DNA of 64,000 nt, taken from NCBI GenBank assembly GCA_016714025.1, contig JADJOB010000002.1, positions 2,709,656 through 2,773,655 of the forward strand, written 5' to 3'. Positions within the stretch are counted from its first letter, which is position 1, and each line of letters begins with the position of its first letter. The notes below the pieces were generated by a model. That model did not search any database and had not been told where the DNA came from. It worked only from the letters and a program-made list of their open reading frames with translations. Source of the stretch: Saprospiraceae bacterium (GTDB lineage: Bacteria > Bacteroidota > Bacteroidia > Chitinophagales > Saprospiraceae). The translations under genes were made by a program, and so were the position numbers. Shown here piece after piece: positions 1 through 8,563 of this stretch.

Positions 1-422
1 TAAGATAAATAAGGGAGCTCTAAATATTGGGCAATGCGACTCCCAACCTCTGAACTATTATGATCAATGGTTTCTTTGCCGCAAAAAATAATATCATAGC
101 TATTCTTTTTTGCAAATTCTGAAATTTGAACTGCAATTTCATCTGAATTAGATGGTTCCATGTCAACGCGAAATGCAGCATCTGCACCAATAGCCAATGC
201 TTTGCGAATCAGAATATCTGAAGCTGCATTGCCTACATGAATCACATCAACCTGTCCAGAATACTTTTCTTTCAACTCAATTGCACGAACCAATGCATAC
301 CACTCATCATAGGGATTTAATATATATTGAATACCCTCATCCAAATATCGTTTGCCATCCTGGCTAAAACTTATTTTTGATGTTGTATCTGGAGTTTTAC
401 TGATACAAACCAATAGTTTCAT
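1..422 (-). CDS. etfB: Electron transfer flavoprotein beta subunit, 3' part missing
   Basis: The reverse strand reads from an ATG at 420-422 to the window edge without a stop, giving about 140 residues. The N-terminus MKLLVCISKTPDTTSKISF, the segment ILNPYDEWYALVRAIELKE and the later CGKETIDHNSSEVGSRIAQYL are typical of EtfB. EtfB forms a heterodimer with EtfA that passes electrons from acyl-CoA dehydrogenases to the quinone pool. The C-terminal half lies beyond position 1, where etfA would be the usual neighbour (inference). A promoter -7 motif lies just upstream. Confidence 0.9.
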   Translation of the reverse strand, partial: MKLLVCISKTPDTTSKISFSQDGKRYLDEGIQYILNPYDEWYALVRAIELKEKYSGQVDVIHVGNAASDILIRKALAIGADAAFRVDMEPSNSDEIAVQISEFAKKNSYDIIFCGKETIDHNSSEVGSRIAQYLELPYLS

Positions 423-441
423 ATTTGTCTTAATTTTAATG

Positions 442-449
442 CAAAGATA
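442..449 (-). promoter_or_regulatory. Bacteroidota -7 promoter element for etfB
   Basis: The minus strand reads TATCTTTG, matching the TAnnTTTG consensus of the Bacteroidota primary sigma factor, about 20 bases upstream of the etfB ATG. No clear -33 TTTG was seen. Confidence 0.5.
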
Positions 450-481
450 TATATTTTGGCTTCAACCTGTAAAGCTTGATT

Positions 482-814
482 ATGAGTATGTTAAATCGAA
501 AAGAACGCATTTTAACCATGTTGGAATCAGATCCAGAGAATGATTTTTTACTTTTTGCATTGGCTAAAGAACTGGAAAACGAAAATTTGATTGAAGAAGC
601 TATTGATACCTATCGACAACTTATTGGAATTCACCCAAAATATATAGGAGCATATTATCATTTGGCTAAAATCCTTCAAACTAAATTAAATATGAAAGAA
701 GCGATTTTAGTTTTAAAGGAGGGTATTGGACTTGCAAAAACCCTAAAAGATCTTCATTCTTTAGCAGAAATGCAAAATCTGTTAAATGATATAGAAATGG
801 AGAGCTTAATATAA
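482..814 (+). CDS. Small tetratricopeptide-repeat protein
   Basis: A 110-residue soluble protein. Residues from about 15 to 100 form TPR-like helices (LLFALAKELENENLIEEAIDTY, then IGAYYHLAKILQTKLNMKEA), so it is probably a protein-binding scaffold. An in-frame TTG two codons upstream (476) is less likely than the ATG at 482; a further ATG lies at 488. It is divergent from etfB and its 3' end overlaps the convergent dapF by 9 bases. The partner is unknown. Confidence 0.75.
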   Translation: MSMLNRKERILTMLESDPENDFLLFALAKELENENLIEEAIDTYRQLIGIHPKYIGAYYHLAKILQTKLNMKEAILVLKEGIGLAKTLKDLHSLAEMQNLLNDIEMESLI

Positions 815-1588
815 TCGATAGAATCCACTAAATACCTGATTGGCAGGCCCAGTCAGCCAAATATTTATTGCATGGAGCCCTTCAATGTCCATTTGTACTT
901 CCAATGGACCTCCTTTCGATTCAATCGCTTGCTTAAAAAAACCGTTTGAATCCGCCTTTACAGCAGCATAATAAGCCGAGGCAGTAATTCCCGTACCACA
1001 AGCCAAAGTTTCCGCCTCAACACCCCTTTCGTAGGTCGCAATGCGTAAAACTTCTCTCATAATCTCAATAAAATTAACATTAACGCCTTCCGGATCAAAT
1101 TTTTTACGGAGGGCCCTTCCTTTCTCATTTACTTCAAATTCCCAGGGATTAATTACTTCACGAATTAAATGGGGCGAACCACTTTGGATTAAACTTCCTT
1201 CTGGTGTGGCTTCAAATCCATTGATATCCTTCATTTTAACTGAAACCAACTGATCTTTAACATAACTTTCATGCATCCCATCAAATGCTGCAAAACTAAA
1301 ATTATTCTTTCCTTGTTTAGATTGCATATAGCGAACAGAAGCTCTACTTCCGTTTCCACAAAAGCTGGAGGGTTTCCCATCGCTGTTAAAATAGTTCATT
1401 TTAAAATCAATGCCAGGCTCCGGACACAATGCGATTAATCCATCAGCACCGATACCAAAATGTCGGTCGCACATTTTTTTAATCAGATTGGTGTCGTTTA
1501 AATCGATCCATTCAAATTCAAAAAAATCAAGGATAATGAAATCATTGCCAGTTGCTTCGTATTTTTCAAAAGGAATCGTACGTTTCAT
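806..1588 (-). CDS. dapF: Diaminopimelate epimerase
   Basis: 260 residues, the usual length. DapF interconverts LL- and meso-diaminopimelate in lysine and peptidoglycan synthesis, using two cysteines as acid and base. Both are present: Cys77 in FCGNGSRA and Cys197 in ETLACGTGITA. The N-terminal KYEATGNDFIILD and the GIGADGLIAL segment are also diagnostic. It stands alone between the TPR gene and the divergent htrA-like gene. Confidence 0.95.
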   Translation of the reverse strand: MKRTIPFEKYEATGNDFIILDFFEFEWIDLNDTNLIKKMCDRHFGIGADGLIALCPEPGIDFKMNYFNSDGKPSSFCGNGSRASVRYMQSKQGKNNFSFAAFDGMHESYVKDQLVSVKMKDINGFEATPEGSLIQSGSPHLIREVINPWEFEVNEKGRALRKKFDPEGVNVNFIEIMREVLRIATYERGVEAETLACGTGITASAYYAAVKADSNGFFKQAIESKGGPLEVQMDIEGLHAINIWLTGPANQVFSGFYRLY

Positions 1589-1668
1589 GAGACAAGATTA
1601 ATGATAATTTATATTAAGGCATACTTTTTGTAACTAATTATATATTAGATATTTAAATAATATAATAA

Positions 1669-3120
1669 ATGAATTCCATCCGAACACAAAGCTCATTAAT
1701 TTTTATATGCTTGATAGTCAGCATTTTAAGTAGTTATCTAACCTTTAAATTTCTTATTCCACGAATAGAAAACTCCAATGAAGTTAAATTGACACATGAG
1801 GTCAATGACAATCCAAACGATCATTCGGCACTGATAAAATCAAGTCCAATCCGGTTTTTAAATACCCCTGGAACCAATTTTGTATATGCTGCCTCAAAAA
1901 GCACCCCTTCAGTTGTATTTATTGAATCCATCATTGATAACAAAGAGGGAATATTTTCTATGCCAAATAAGGAATTGTCAACCGGTTCCGGGGTTATCAT
2001 ATCTCCTGATGGATACATCATTACAAATAACCATGTGGTTGAGAATGCAGAAAAGATTCAAGTACTTTTAAATGACAACAGGGAATATGAAGCTAAATTA
2101 ATTGGAACGGATCCAACGACCGACATCGCCTTAATAAAAATTGAAGATTCCAGTTTACCTTATATTGAATTTGGCAATTCTGATTCAAGTGAAATAGGTG
2201 AATGGGTTTTAGCAGTTGGCAATCCATTTAGACTTCAATCTACCGTAACCGCAGGCATAATTTCAGCTAAAGCACGAAATATCAATATATTAAACAATCA
2301 ACAATACCGAATTGAGTCTTTTATTCAAACCGATGCTGCTGTGAATCCAGGAAATAGTGGCGGTGCGTTGGTTAATACAAATGGAGATTTAATTGGAATC
2401 AACACGGCCATTATGAGTCAAACAGGCCGATATGAAGGATATTCATTTTCAATCCCATCCAATCTTGTTAAAAAGGTGTTTTCAGATCTTAAGGAATTTG
2501 GGACTGTGCAAAGAGGTTTATTAGGAGTAGTTATTGAAGAAGTTAATAATGAACGTGCAAAACTTTACGGATTAACCCATGTTGGGGGTGTGTTTATCAG
2601 TAATACCACTCGTGACGGTGCAGCAGATATAGCAGGATTAAAACCTGAGGATATCATACTTGAATTAAATAACCGTGCTATTAAGTCTGTACCAGAACTG
2701 CAAGAAATTATCGGTCGATTGAGACCTGGTTCGAAAATTCAAATAAAGTATTGGCGCAATAATCAAACAAATACTGTAGAAGCAATTCTTAAAAATCAAG
2801 TTAATACGACTGAAATGTTAAGCACCAGAAGAGATCCTCTTTTGCTGGATTTAGGCTTTGAAGTTCGGGATCTGAGTGCCGAAGAGAAAACAAATTTAAA
2901 ACAATCAGGCGTTAAGGTGTTGAGTATTTATCAAGGCAGCATTATTGAAAATACCAACATGGCCCCAGGTTATATCATTACAACTGTAAATGGCAAAAAA
3001 GTTCGATCAGTAGATGAATTGATACAAAACATTCAATCAGCAGATGCAAATATTCTACTGGAAGGATTTTACGAAAAATACAGAGGTAAATTTCCATACC
3101 GCTTTAATAAAAAACAATAG
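1669..3120 (+). CDS. HtrA/DegP-type periplasmic serine protease
   Basis: 483 residues with a membrane-spanning signal segment at about 8-30. The trypsin-like domain carries the triad His122 (TNNHVVENA), Asp152 (DPTTDIALI) and Ser230 (NPGNSGGAL). Two PDZ domains follow, at roughly 275-375 and 385-475. Members of the family degrade or refold damaged envelope proteins. The ATG at 1669 is the first start in frame. The gene is followed after 45 bases by the carboxylase gene on the same strand. Confidence 0.93.
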   Translation: MNSIRTQSSLIFICLIVSILSSYLTFKFLIPRIENSNEVKLTHEVNDNPNDHSALIKSSPIRFLNTPGTNFVYAASKSTPSVVFIESIIDNKEGIFSMPNKELSTGSGVIISPDGYIITNNHVVENAEKIQVLLNDNREYEAKLIGTDPTTDIALIKIEDSSLPYIEFGNSDSSEIGEWVLAVGNPFRLQSTVTAGIISAKARNINILNNQQYRIESFIQTDAAVNPGNSGGALVNTNGDLIGINTAIMSQTGRYEGYSFSIPSNLVKKVFSDLKEFGTVQRGLLGVVIEEVNNERAKLYGLTHVGGVFISNTTRDGAADIAGLKPEDIILELNNRAIKSVPELQEIIGRLRPGSKIQIKYWRNNQTNTVEAILKNQVNTTEMLSTRRDPLLLDLGFEVRDLSAEEKTNLKQSGVKVLSIYQGSIIENTNMAPGYIITTVNGKKVRSVDELIQNIQSADANILLEGFYEKYRGKFPYRFNKKQ

Positions 3121-3165
3121 CGCTTATCTTGCGGAATATTCTATAATTCAATTTTCAATTTAGGG

Positions 3166-4806
3166 ATGAATCAAAACCAGATAGATCTGAACTTTAATCA
3201 GAATGAAGATCAAGCTAAGCTCGAACTCTCAAAAATCCAAAAGCTTTTAGAGAAAATTGAAGATGGCGGTGGTAAGAAAAAACTAGAAGCTCAAAGAGCT
3301 GATGGAAAATTAACTGCCAGAGAACGGATAGCCTATTTACTGGATCCTAAAAGTCCTTGTTTTGAAATTGGCGCATTTGCAGGTTTTGAAATGTATGATG
3401 AATATGGTGGTTGCCCGGCTGGAGGTGTTATTGTAATGCTTGGTTATATAAAGGGAAAGCTTTGCATCATTGTTGCAAATGATGCAACTGTTAAAGCTGG
3501 TGCGTGGTTTCCTATTACTGGTAAAAAAAATTTAAGAGCTCAGGAAATTGCATTAGAAAACCATATACCTATTATTTATTTAGTTGATAGCGCAGGGGTA
3601 TTTTTACCGATGCAGGATGAAATATTTCCAGACAAAGAGCATTTTGGAAGGATATTTAGAAACAATGCAATCTTATCTGCAAAAGGAATTCCCCAAATTG
3701 CAGCGGTTATGGGGAGCTGTGTTGCAGGAGGTGCTTATTTGCCTATCATGTCGGATGAAGCTTTGATCGTTGAAAAAAGCGGCAGTATCTTTTTAGCAGG
3801 ACCTTATTTGGTAAAGGCAGCCATTGGCGAGGAAGTCGATCAGGAAACATTGGGTGGCGCATCGACCCATTGTGAAGTTTCAGGAGTTACTGATTACAAA
3901 GTAAAAGATGACAAAACCTGCTTAGACACCATACGAAATCTCATTGATAAGATTAATCTAAAACAAAATGAAACGTATGATTATATCGAACCCGTTGCTC
4001 CTAAGTATAGCCCGAATGATTTATTAGGCATTTACCCTTCAGCCAATCAAAAGCCCTATTCAATGGCCCGCATCCTGGAATGCATTGTGGATGAATCATC
4101 TTTGTTATATTACAAAGAGGAGTATGGCAAAACGATTCTTTGCGCTTACGCTCGAATTGGAGGATATGCTGTTGGGATTGTTGCAAATGATCGTAGAATT
4201 GTTAAATCAGCAAAAGGTGAAATGCAAATGGGTGGAGTGATCTATTCTGATTCAGCAGATAAGGCCAGCCGATTTATATTAAATTGCAATCAAAAAAGAA
4301 TTCCATTAATATTTTTTCATGATGTAACCGGATTTATGGTGGGCACTCGTTCAGAACATGGAGGAATTATCAAAGACGGTGCTAAAATGGTAAATGCAGT
4401 GGCTAATTCTACTGTACCTAAACTAAGCATCGTAATAGGCAATTCATATGGCGCAGGAAATTATGCTATGTGTGGAAAAGCCTATGATCCCAGATTTATT
4501 TTGGCTTGGCCTTCAGCCAAAATCGCAGTAATGGGAGGTGCTCAGGCAGCTAAAGTGTTGACCCAAATTCAGCTGAGCGCATTGAAAGCGAAGGGACAAA
4601 TCCCTGACGCTGAAGAAGAAAAGAGATTATTTGATCTAACAAACGAGAAATACCAAAAACAAACTACAGCTACCTATGCGGCTGCACGACTTTGGGTTGA
4701 CGCCATTATTGATCCTGTAAAAACCAGAGATTGGATCATTATGGGAATTGAAGCATCCAAATTCAGTAGTATTGAACCATTTAAAACCGGAGTAATTCAA
4801 ACCTAA
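3166..4806 (+). CDS. Acyl-CoA carboxylase carboxyltransferase (beta) subunit
   Basis: 546 residues with the N- and C-terminal crotonase-like carboxyltransferase halves. The segments GGCPAGGVIVMLGYI, DSAGVFLPMQDEIFPD, HFGRIFRN and GGASTHCEVSGVTDY most resemble the methylcrotonyl-CoA carboxylase beta subunit. A propionyl- or geranyl-CoA carboxylase cannot be excluded. The enzyme transfers carboxyl from carboxybiotin to an acyl-CoA in branched-chain amino acid or fatty acid breakdown. No biotin-carrying alpha subunit is in the window, so the partner must be encoded elsewhere. Confidence 0.9.
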   Translation: MNQNQIDLNFNQNEDQAKLELSKIQKLLEKIEDGGGKKKLEAQRADGKLTARERIAYLLDPKSPCFEIGAFAGFEMYDEYGGCPAGGVIVMLGYIKGKLCIIVANDATVKAGAWFPITGKKNLRAQEIALENHIPIIYLVDSAGVFLPMQDEIFPDKEHFGRIFRNNAILSAKGIPQIAAVMGSCVAGGAYLPIMSDEALIVEKSGSIFLAGPYLVKAAIGEEVDQETLGGASTHCEVSGVTDYKVKDDKTCLDTIRNLIDKINLKQNETYDYIEPVAPKYSPNDLLGIYPSANQKPYSMARILECIVDESSLLYYKEEYGKTILCAYARIGGYAVGIVANDRRIVKSAKGEMQMGGVIYSDSADKASRFILNCNQKRIPLIFFHDVTGFMVGTRSEHGGIIKDGAKMVNAVANSTVPKLSIVIGNSYGAGNYAMCGKAYDPRFILAWPSAKIAVMGGAQAAKVLTQIQLSALKAKGQIPDAEEEKRLFDLTNEKYQKQTTATYAAARLWVDAIIDPVKTRDWIIMGIEASKFSSIEPFKTGVIQT

Positions 4807-5234
4807 TGAACGAGAAATATAAAAATCTTTTTAAAAAACTTGGGCTAGCCGGCTTTCTGTTTTTCTTAATAAAAGGAATTCTATGGTTGGTTTTTGGTAC
4901 CGCTTTGTTTAAATGGTTAAAGGGCTGTGTTATTACTGGAGCATTATTAAGTTTCCCTTTATGTATTTACAGTCAACAAGCTAAACTTGACAGTTTATTT
5001 AGTGTATTCAGGAATCCATCAATTCAAAAGGAGAAGACCTTATTTAATTATACAAATCAAAACTGCGAACGTGCTTTTTTTTGCAAATTAGAAGATCGCT
5101 ATTTACTGAATAACAAATTACCAATGTCCTTTCGATTAGGCTCCGCACAATATACGAATGCAATGGAGTATCCAAATCAGTGGCGATTCGTTGAACCTGC
5201 TATTAAATCTGCGAAGAATGCACAAAGTGATTAA
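4806..5234 (+). CDS. Hypothetical membrane-anchored protein, possible fusion
   Basis: 142 residues. The ATG overlaps the stop of the carboxylase gene (TAATGA), so the two are probably co-translated. Residues 1-40 (KKLGLAGFLFFLIKGILW) resemble a short stand-alone Bacteroidota membrane peptide. Residues 38-58 (LKGCVITGALLSFPLCIYSQ) look like a second, signal-peptide-like segment, followed by a hydrophilic tail rich in Asn and Arg. I do not recognise the tail. It may be a fusion of two small genes or have an internal start. Its 3' end overlaps convergent bshB1 by 4 bases. Confidence 0.6.
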   Translation: MNEKYKNLFKKLGLAGFLFFLIKGILWLVFGTALFKWLKGCVITGALLSFPLCIYSQQAKLDSLFSVFRNPSIQKEKTLFNYTNQNCERAFFCKLEDRYLLNNKLPMSFRLGSAQYTNAMEYPNQWRFVEPAIKSAKNAQSD

Positions 5235-5965
5235 TGTAGAAAATCTTTTACTTGATACGGTCCGGTGGTATTAAAGCCTTCTGCATATTCCACATGGATG
5301 CTTCTTCCATAAATTTTTGCTTTTGCCTTTAATAGTTCGAAAAAATCTTGACCAGAAATTGGCGAATCTAATTCTTTGGAATTAGGATCATAAAATTGAG
5401 ACCCAAAGCATTTGATCAATGCTATCTTTTGATCCATAAATTCAGTGATATCAAATGCGATGTCGGCATTTAGTTGATGATCCTGAATGTAATGATATAA
5501 ATTATTTGGACGCCATCGATTTTGTGGGGTTCCATTCATATCAAATGTTTCTATTTTTTGTAAGCCAGAATAAAATAATGCATCCGCAATTAATTTAGCT
5601 GCCCGGCCATGATCTGGATGTCGATCTGAAAGTGCATTGGCAAATACAATTTTAGGTTTTGCAGCTCGCACCACCCGTATGATTTTTTCAATTTCCTGAT
5701 AATTCCACATAAAAAATCCATCCGGTAAATCCAATTGGATTCTAAATTTAGCGCCCAACAATGCAGCGGCTTTCATGGCTTCTTCCGTTCGCAATGTTGG
5801 GTTTCCCCTTGTGCCCAATTCGCCTAATGTCAAATCAAGCAAGCCTACAGTATACCCTTTTGAAATATGCCCTAACAAAGTGCCACTACAACTGAGTTCT
5901 ACATCATCCGGATGTACTCCTATTGCAAGAATATCAACAACTTGAATCGTATTTAATGATAACAT
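5231..5965 (-). CDS. bshB1: Bacillithiol biosynthesis deacetylase BshB1
   Basis: 244 residues of the PIG-L/LmbE zinc deacetylase family. The metal-binding motif GVHPDDVEL is at about 16-24 and a second RHPDHG motif is near 117. The LTLGELGTRGNPTLRTEEA segment is typical of BshB1, which removes the acetyl group from GlcNAc-malate in bacillithiol synthesis. Bacillithiol is the low-molecular-weight thiol of many Bacteroidota. It lies 36 bases downstream of fabH on the same strand. Confidence 0.9.
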   Translation of the reverse strand: MLSLNTIQVVDILAIGVHPDDVELSCSGTLLGHISKGYTVGLLDLTLGELGTRGNPTLRTEEAMKAAALLGAKFRIQLDLPDGFFMWNYQEIEKIIRVVRAAKPKIVFANALSDRHPDHGRAAKLIADALFYSGLQKIETFDMNGTPQNRWRPNNLYHYIQDHQLNADIAFDITEFMDQKIALIKCFGSQFYDPNSKELDSPISGQDFFELLKAKAKIYGRSIHVEYAEGFNTTGPYQVKDFLH

Positions 5966-6001
5966 GAAAATGAATAATAGTTAATGTTTAATTACGGAAA
6001 A

Positions 6002-7048
6002 TTACCATCTTAAAAGCGCACTCCCCCAGGTAAAACCACTTCCAAATGCAGCCATGCAAATCAAATCTCCTTCTTTGATTTTACCCGCCTCCCAGGCTTC
6101 TCCTAATGCTATTGGAATGGTTGCTGCAGTGGTATTTCCATATTTCTGAATGTTATTCCACACTTGATCATTTCTTAGATTCAATTTCTGCTGAATAAAT
6201 TGACTAATTCGCAAATTAGCCTGGTGGGGAATTAATAAATCAATATCCGCTGCCTGAAGCCCTGCTTTATTAAGTGCTTCAAGAATTACTTCCTGAAATT
6301 TTACTACTGCAGTTTTAAATACTAAGGGGCCATTCATTGTCGGAAAGATCATTTGTTCATTCCACATTTTTTCAGTCAAAAAAATACCTCCGTAATTTTG
6401 ATCTGGGTATCCAAATGCTTCTTTTCCAAGATGATATCCTCCATGGCACCCGGGATTAATAAAAGCCAATTCTTCAGCATAGGTCCCATCAGAATGCAAG
6501 ACTGTATTTAATATTCCATCAGATTCAGTAGGTTGAACTACTACCGCGCCAGCGCCATCACCAAAAATAACTGTAACATTTCGACCGCGTGAACTAAAAT
6601 CCAATCCCATAGAATGCATTTCAGCTCCTACCAGCAAAATATTTTTGTATTGACCTGATTTAATAAATTGATCTGCAATTGAAAGTCCATAAATAAATCC
6701 ACTGCATTGATTTCTGATATCCAATGCCGGTGCTTCCACAGAAGTTATTTTTAATTCACGCTGCAACAACACACCGCATCCTGGAAAAAAATAGTCCGGA
6801 CTTAATGTGGCAAATATTATAAAGTCAATTTCTTCTTTGCTTATACCTGCCCGTTGAATGGCTATTTCCGCAGCTCTAGCTCCCATGGTGGTTGTAGTCT
6901 CTGCATGCGCTTTTCCGTACCTACGCTCCTGAATTCCTGTTCGCTCCTGAATCCAGGCATCAGAAGTATCCATTAATAGTTCTAAATCAGAATTCTTTAC
7001 AACTGTTTCAGGTACATAATACCCTACCCCTGCAATTTTTGATCTCAT
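6002..7048 (-). CDS. fabH: Beta-ketoacyl-ACP synthase III
   Basis: 348 residues from the ATG at 7048; the reading frame also has a TTG three codons earlier, which I consider less likely. The Cys-His-Asn triad is visible as Cys115 (IRNQCSGFIYG), His275 (LIPHQANLR) and Asn305 (KYGNTTAA). FabH condenses acetyl-CoA or branched acyl-CoA with malonyl-ACP to start fatty acid synthesis. Other thiolase-fold enzymes such as aryl polyene or DarB-type synthases share this fold, so the exact substrate is open. Confidence 0.88.
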   Translation of the reverse strand: MRSKIAGVGYYVPETVVKNSDLELLMDTSDAWIQERTGIQERRYGKAHAETTTTMGARAAEIAIQRAGISKEEIDFIIFATLSPDYFFPGCGVLLQRELKITSVEAPALDIRNQCSGFIYGLSIADQFIKSGQYKNILLVGAEMHSMGLDFSSRGRNVTVIFGDGAGAVVVQPTESDGILNTVLHSDGTYAEELAFINPGCHGGYHLGKEAFGYPDQNYGGIFLTEKMWNEQMIFPTMNGPLVFKTAVVKFQEVILEALNKAGLQAADIDLLIPHQANLRISQFIQQKLNLRNDQVWNNIQKYGNTTAATIPIALGEAWEAGKIKEGDLICMAAFGSGFTWGSALLRW

Positions 7049-7148
7049 TTGTTCCAATTAAACGTATTAAAATAAAAAATCAAGCTAAAGGTATTAAGAA
7101 ACAAGTTGGACTTGAACTTTTTCAGGCTTTTAATATTACAAGCGGAAT

Positions 7149-8429
7149 TTATGTTTTACGCTCTTTCTTTTTGGCTGCAGGAAACAAGACATTATTCAGA
7201 ATTAAGCGATATCCCGGTGAGTTTGGGTGTAGATTTAAATCCGTAGGCGGATCTCCAACCTGATGTTGATAATCTTCCGGATCATGGCCTGCATAAAATG
7301 TCCAGGTACCGTATCCATAGGTCCCATGTATATATCGCACTTCATCTACAGATTTAGTTTCTCCAAGCACCAATACATCTGATTTTATTAAACTCCGTTT
7401 AAAACTAGTCGTTTGACCCATAAAGCCTTTGACCGTTCTGGTATGATTTTGAGTTAACATGGTAGGTACCGGATCCCATTTTGCAGAAAAATCAAACAAT
7501 TCAAAATAATCGTTTTCCGGATTTAACTTTCGGTCATATGTGTTATCAATCGTAGAAAATTCATATTCCAATGGGTTCTCTTTCAAACTATAGTTTTTAA
7601 ATGCCAGGGTTTTTGTGTAATCAAGCAAGGCATTTGCATTTCCGTTTATAGGATCACCGTCATAATAAACAGCACAGATATCTATGCCCTCCGCTGAAAG
7701 TGCGATGTCATACGAATCTGTTGCTGAGCACATTGCAAAGGTGAAACCGCCACCTCCTATGTATTCCTTTATTTTTTTGGCAACTTCCAATTTACATTGG
7801 GAGACTTTTGAAAATCCAAGTGATTTACTGAGTTCCTCAGCTTTTTTCTGATTTTCAATATACCATGGTTGGGTATGATACCCTGAATAAAAACGGCCAT
7901 ATTGGCCTGTAAAATCCTCGTGATGTAAATGCAACCAATCGTATTTAGGCAACATACCAGATAAAATTTCACGGTCGTAAATTTTATCAAAAGGGATTTC
8001 AGCATAGGTTAATGCCAGAGTGACCGCATCATCCCAAGGCTGAATTCGTTCCCCTTTATTATTGAATTCAGGGGTATAAACAGCAATTTTAGGAGCCTTC
8101 TCAAGTTTCATAAGCTCTTGATTTACTTCAGGATTTCCAATTTCTGCTTTAATTCGGTCAAATTCATTGTCAGAAATAATTTCAAAACTAACTCCACGGG
8201 TTTTACATTCTTTCTCCAAGGTTTTCAAATTAAGGAAAGCAAAACTTCCACCTCGATAATTAAGCAACCAATACGCTTCTACATTTTGATCAATTACCCA
8301 ATAGGTAATCCCGTATGCCTTTAAATGATTAGCTTGCTTTAGGTCCATTGGAACCAAAATATAAGAAGAAATCGCAGCAAAATTCAATATCAGGATACCA
8401 GATACAGTATATAATAATTTGCTCATCAT
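7149..8429 (-). CDS. Asparagine-synthetase-B-like exported protein of Bacteroidota
   Basis: 426 residues with an N-terminal hydrophobic signal segment at about 4-27 (two adjacent ATGs, 8429 and 8426). After it comes VPMDLKQANHLKAYGITYW, which I associate with Bacteroidota proteins often labelled asparagine synthetase B. No ATP-PPi motif or N-terminal Cys typical of that enzyme is visible, and the signal segment argues against a cytosolic synthetase. The middle and C-terminal parts (HLHHEDFTGQYGRF, GGGGFTFAMCSATDSYDIAL) resemble a ThuA/glutamine-amidotransferase-like fold. Its real activity is unknown. Confidence 0.65.
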   Translation of the reverse strand: MMSKLLYTVSGILILNFAAISSYILVPMDLKQANHLKAYGITYWVIDQNVEAYWLLNYRGGSFAFLNLKTLEKECKTRGVSFEIISDNEFDRIKAEIGNPEVNQELMKLEKAPKIAVYTPEFNNKGERIQPWDDAVTLALTYAEIPFDKIYDREILSGMLPKYDWLHLHHEDFTGQYGRFYSGYHTQPWYIENQKKAEELSKSLGFSKVSQCKLEVAKKIKEYIGGGGFTFAMCSATDSYDIALSAEGIDICAVYYDGDPINGNANALLDYTKTLAFKNYSLKENPLEYEFSTIDNTYDRKLNPENDYFELFDFSAKWDPVPTMLTQNHTRTVKGFMGQTTSFKRSLIKSDVLVLGETKSVDEVRYIHGTYGYGTWTFYAGHDPEDYQHQVGDPPTDLNLHPNSPGYRLILNNVLFPAAKKKERKT

Positions 8430-8563
8430 GCTTTAAGTAAACAACAAATATATTTAATTGAATGATTTTTAAACGCTTAACCAATCAACATATTGGTTAA
8501 TAAATGGTTATTTTATCCGATTAGAAATCAATTTATTGATATTTGCAATAATATTCATCCGCA

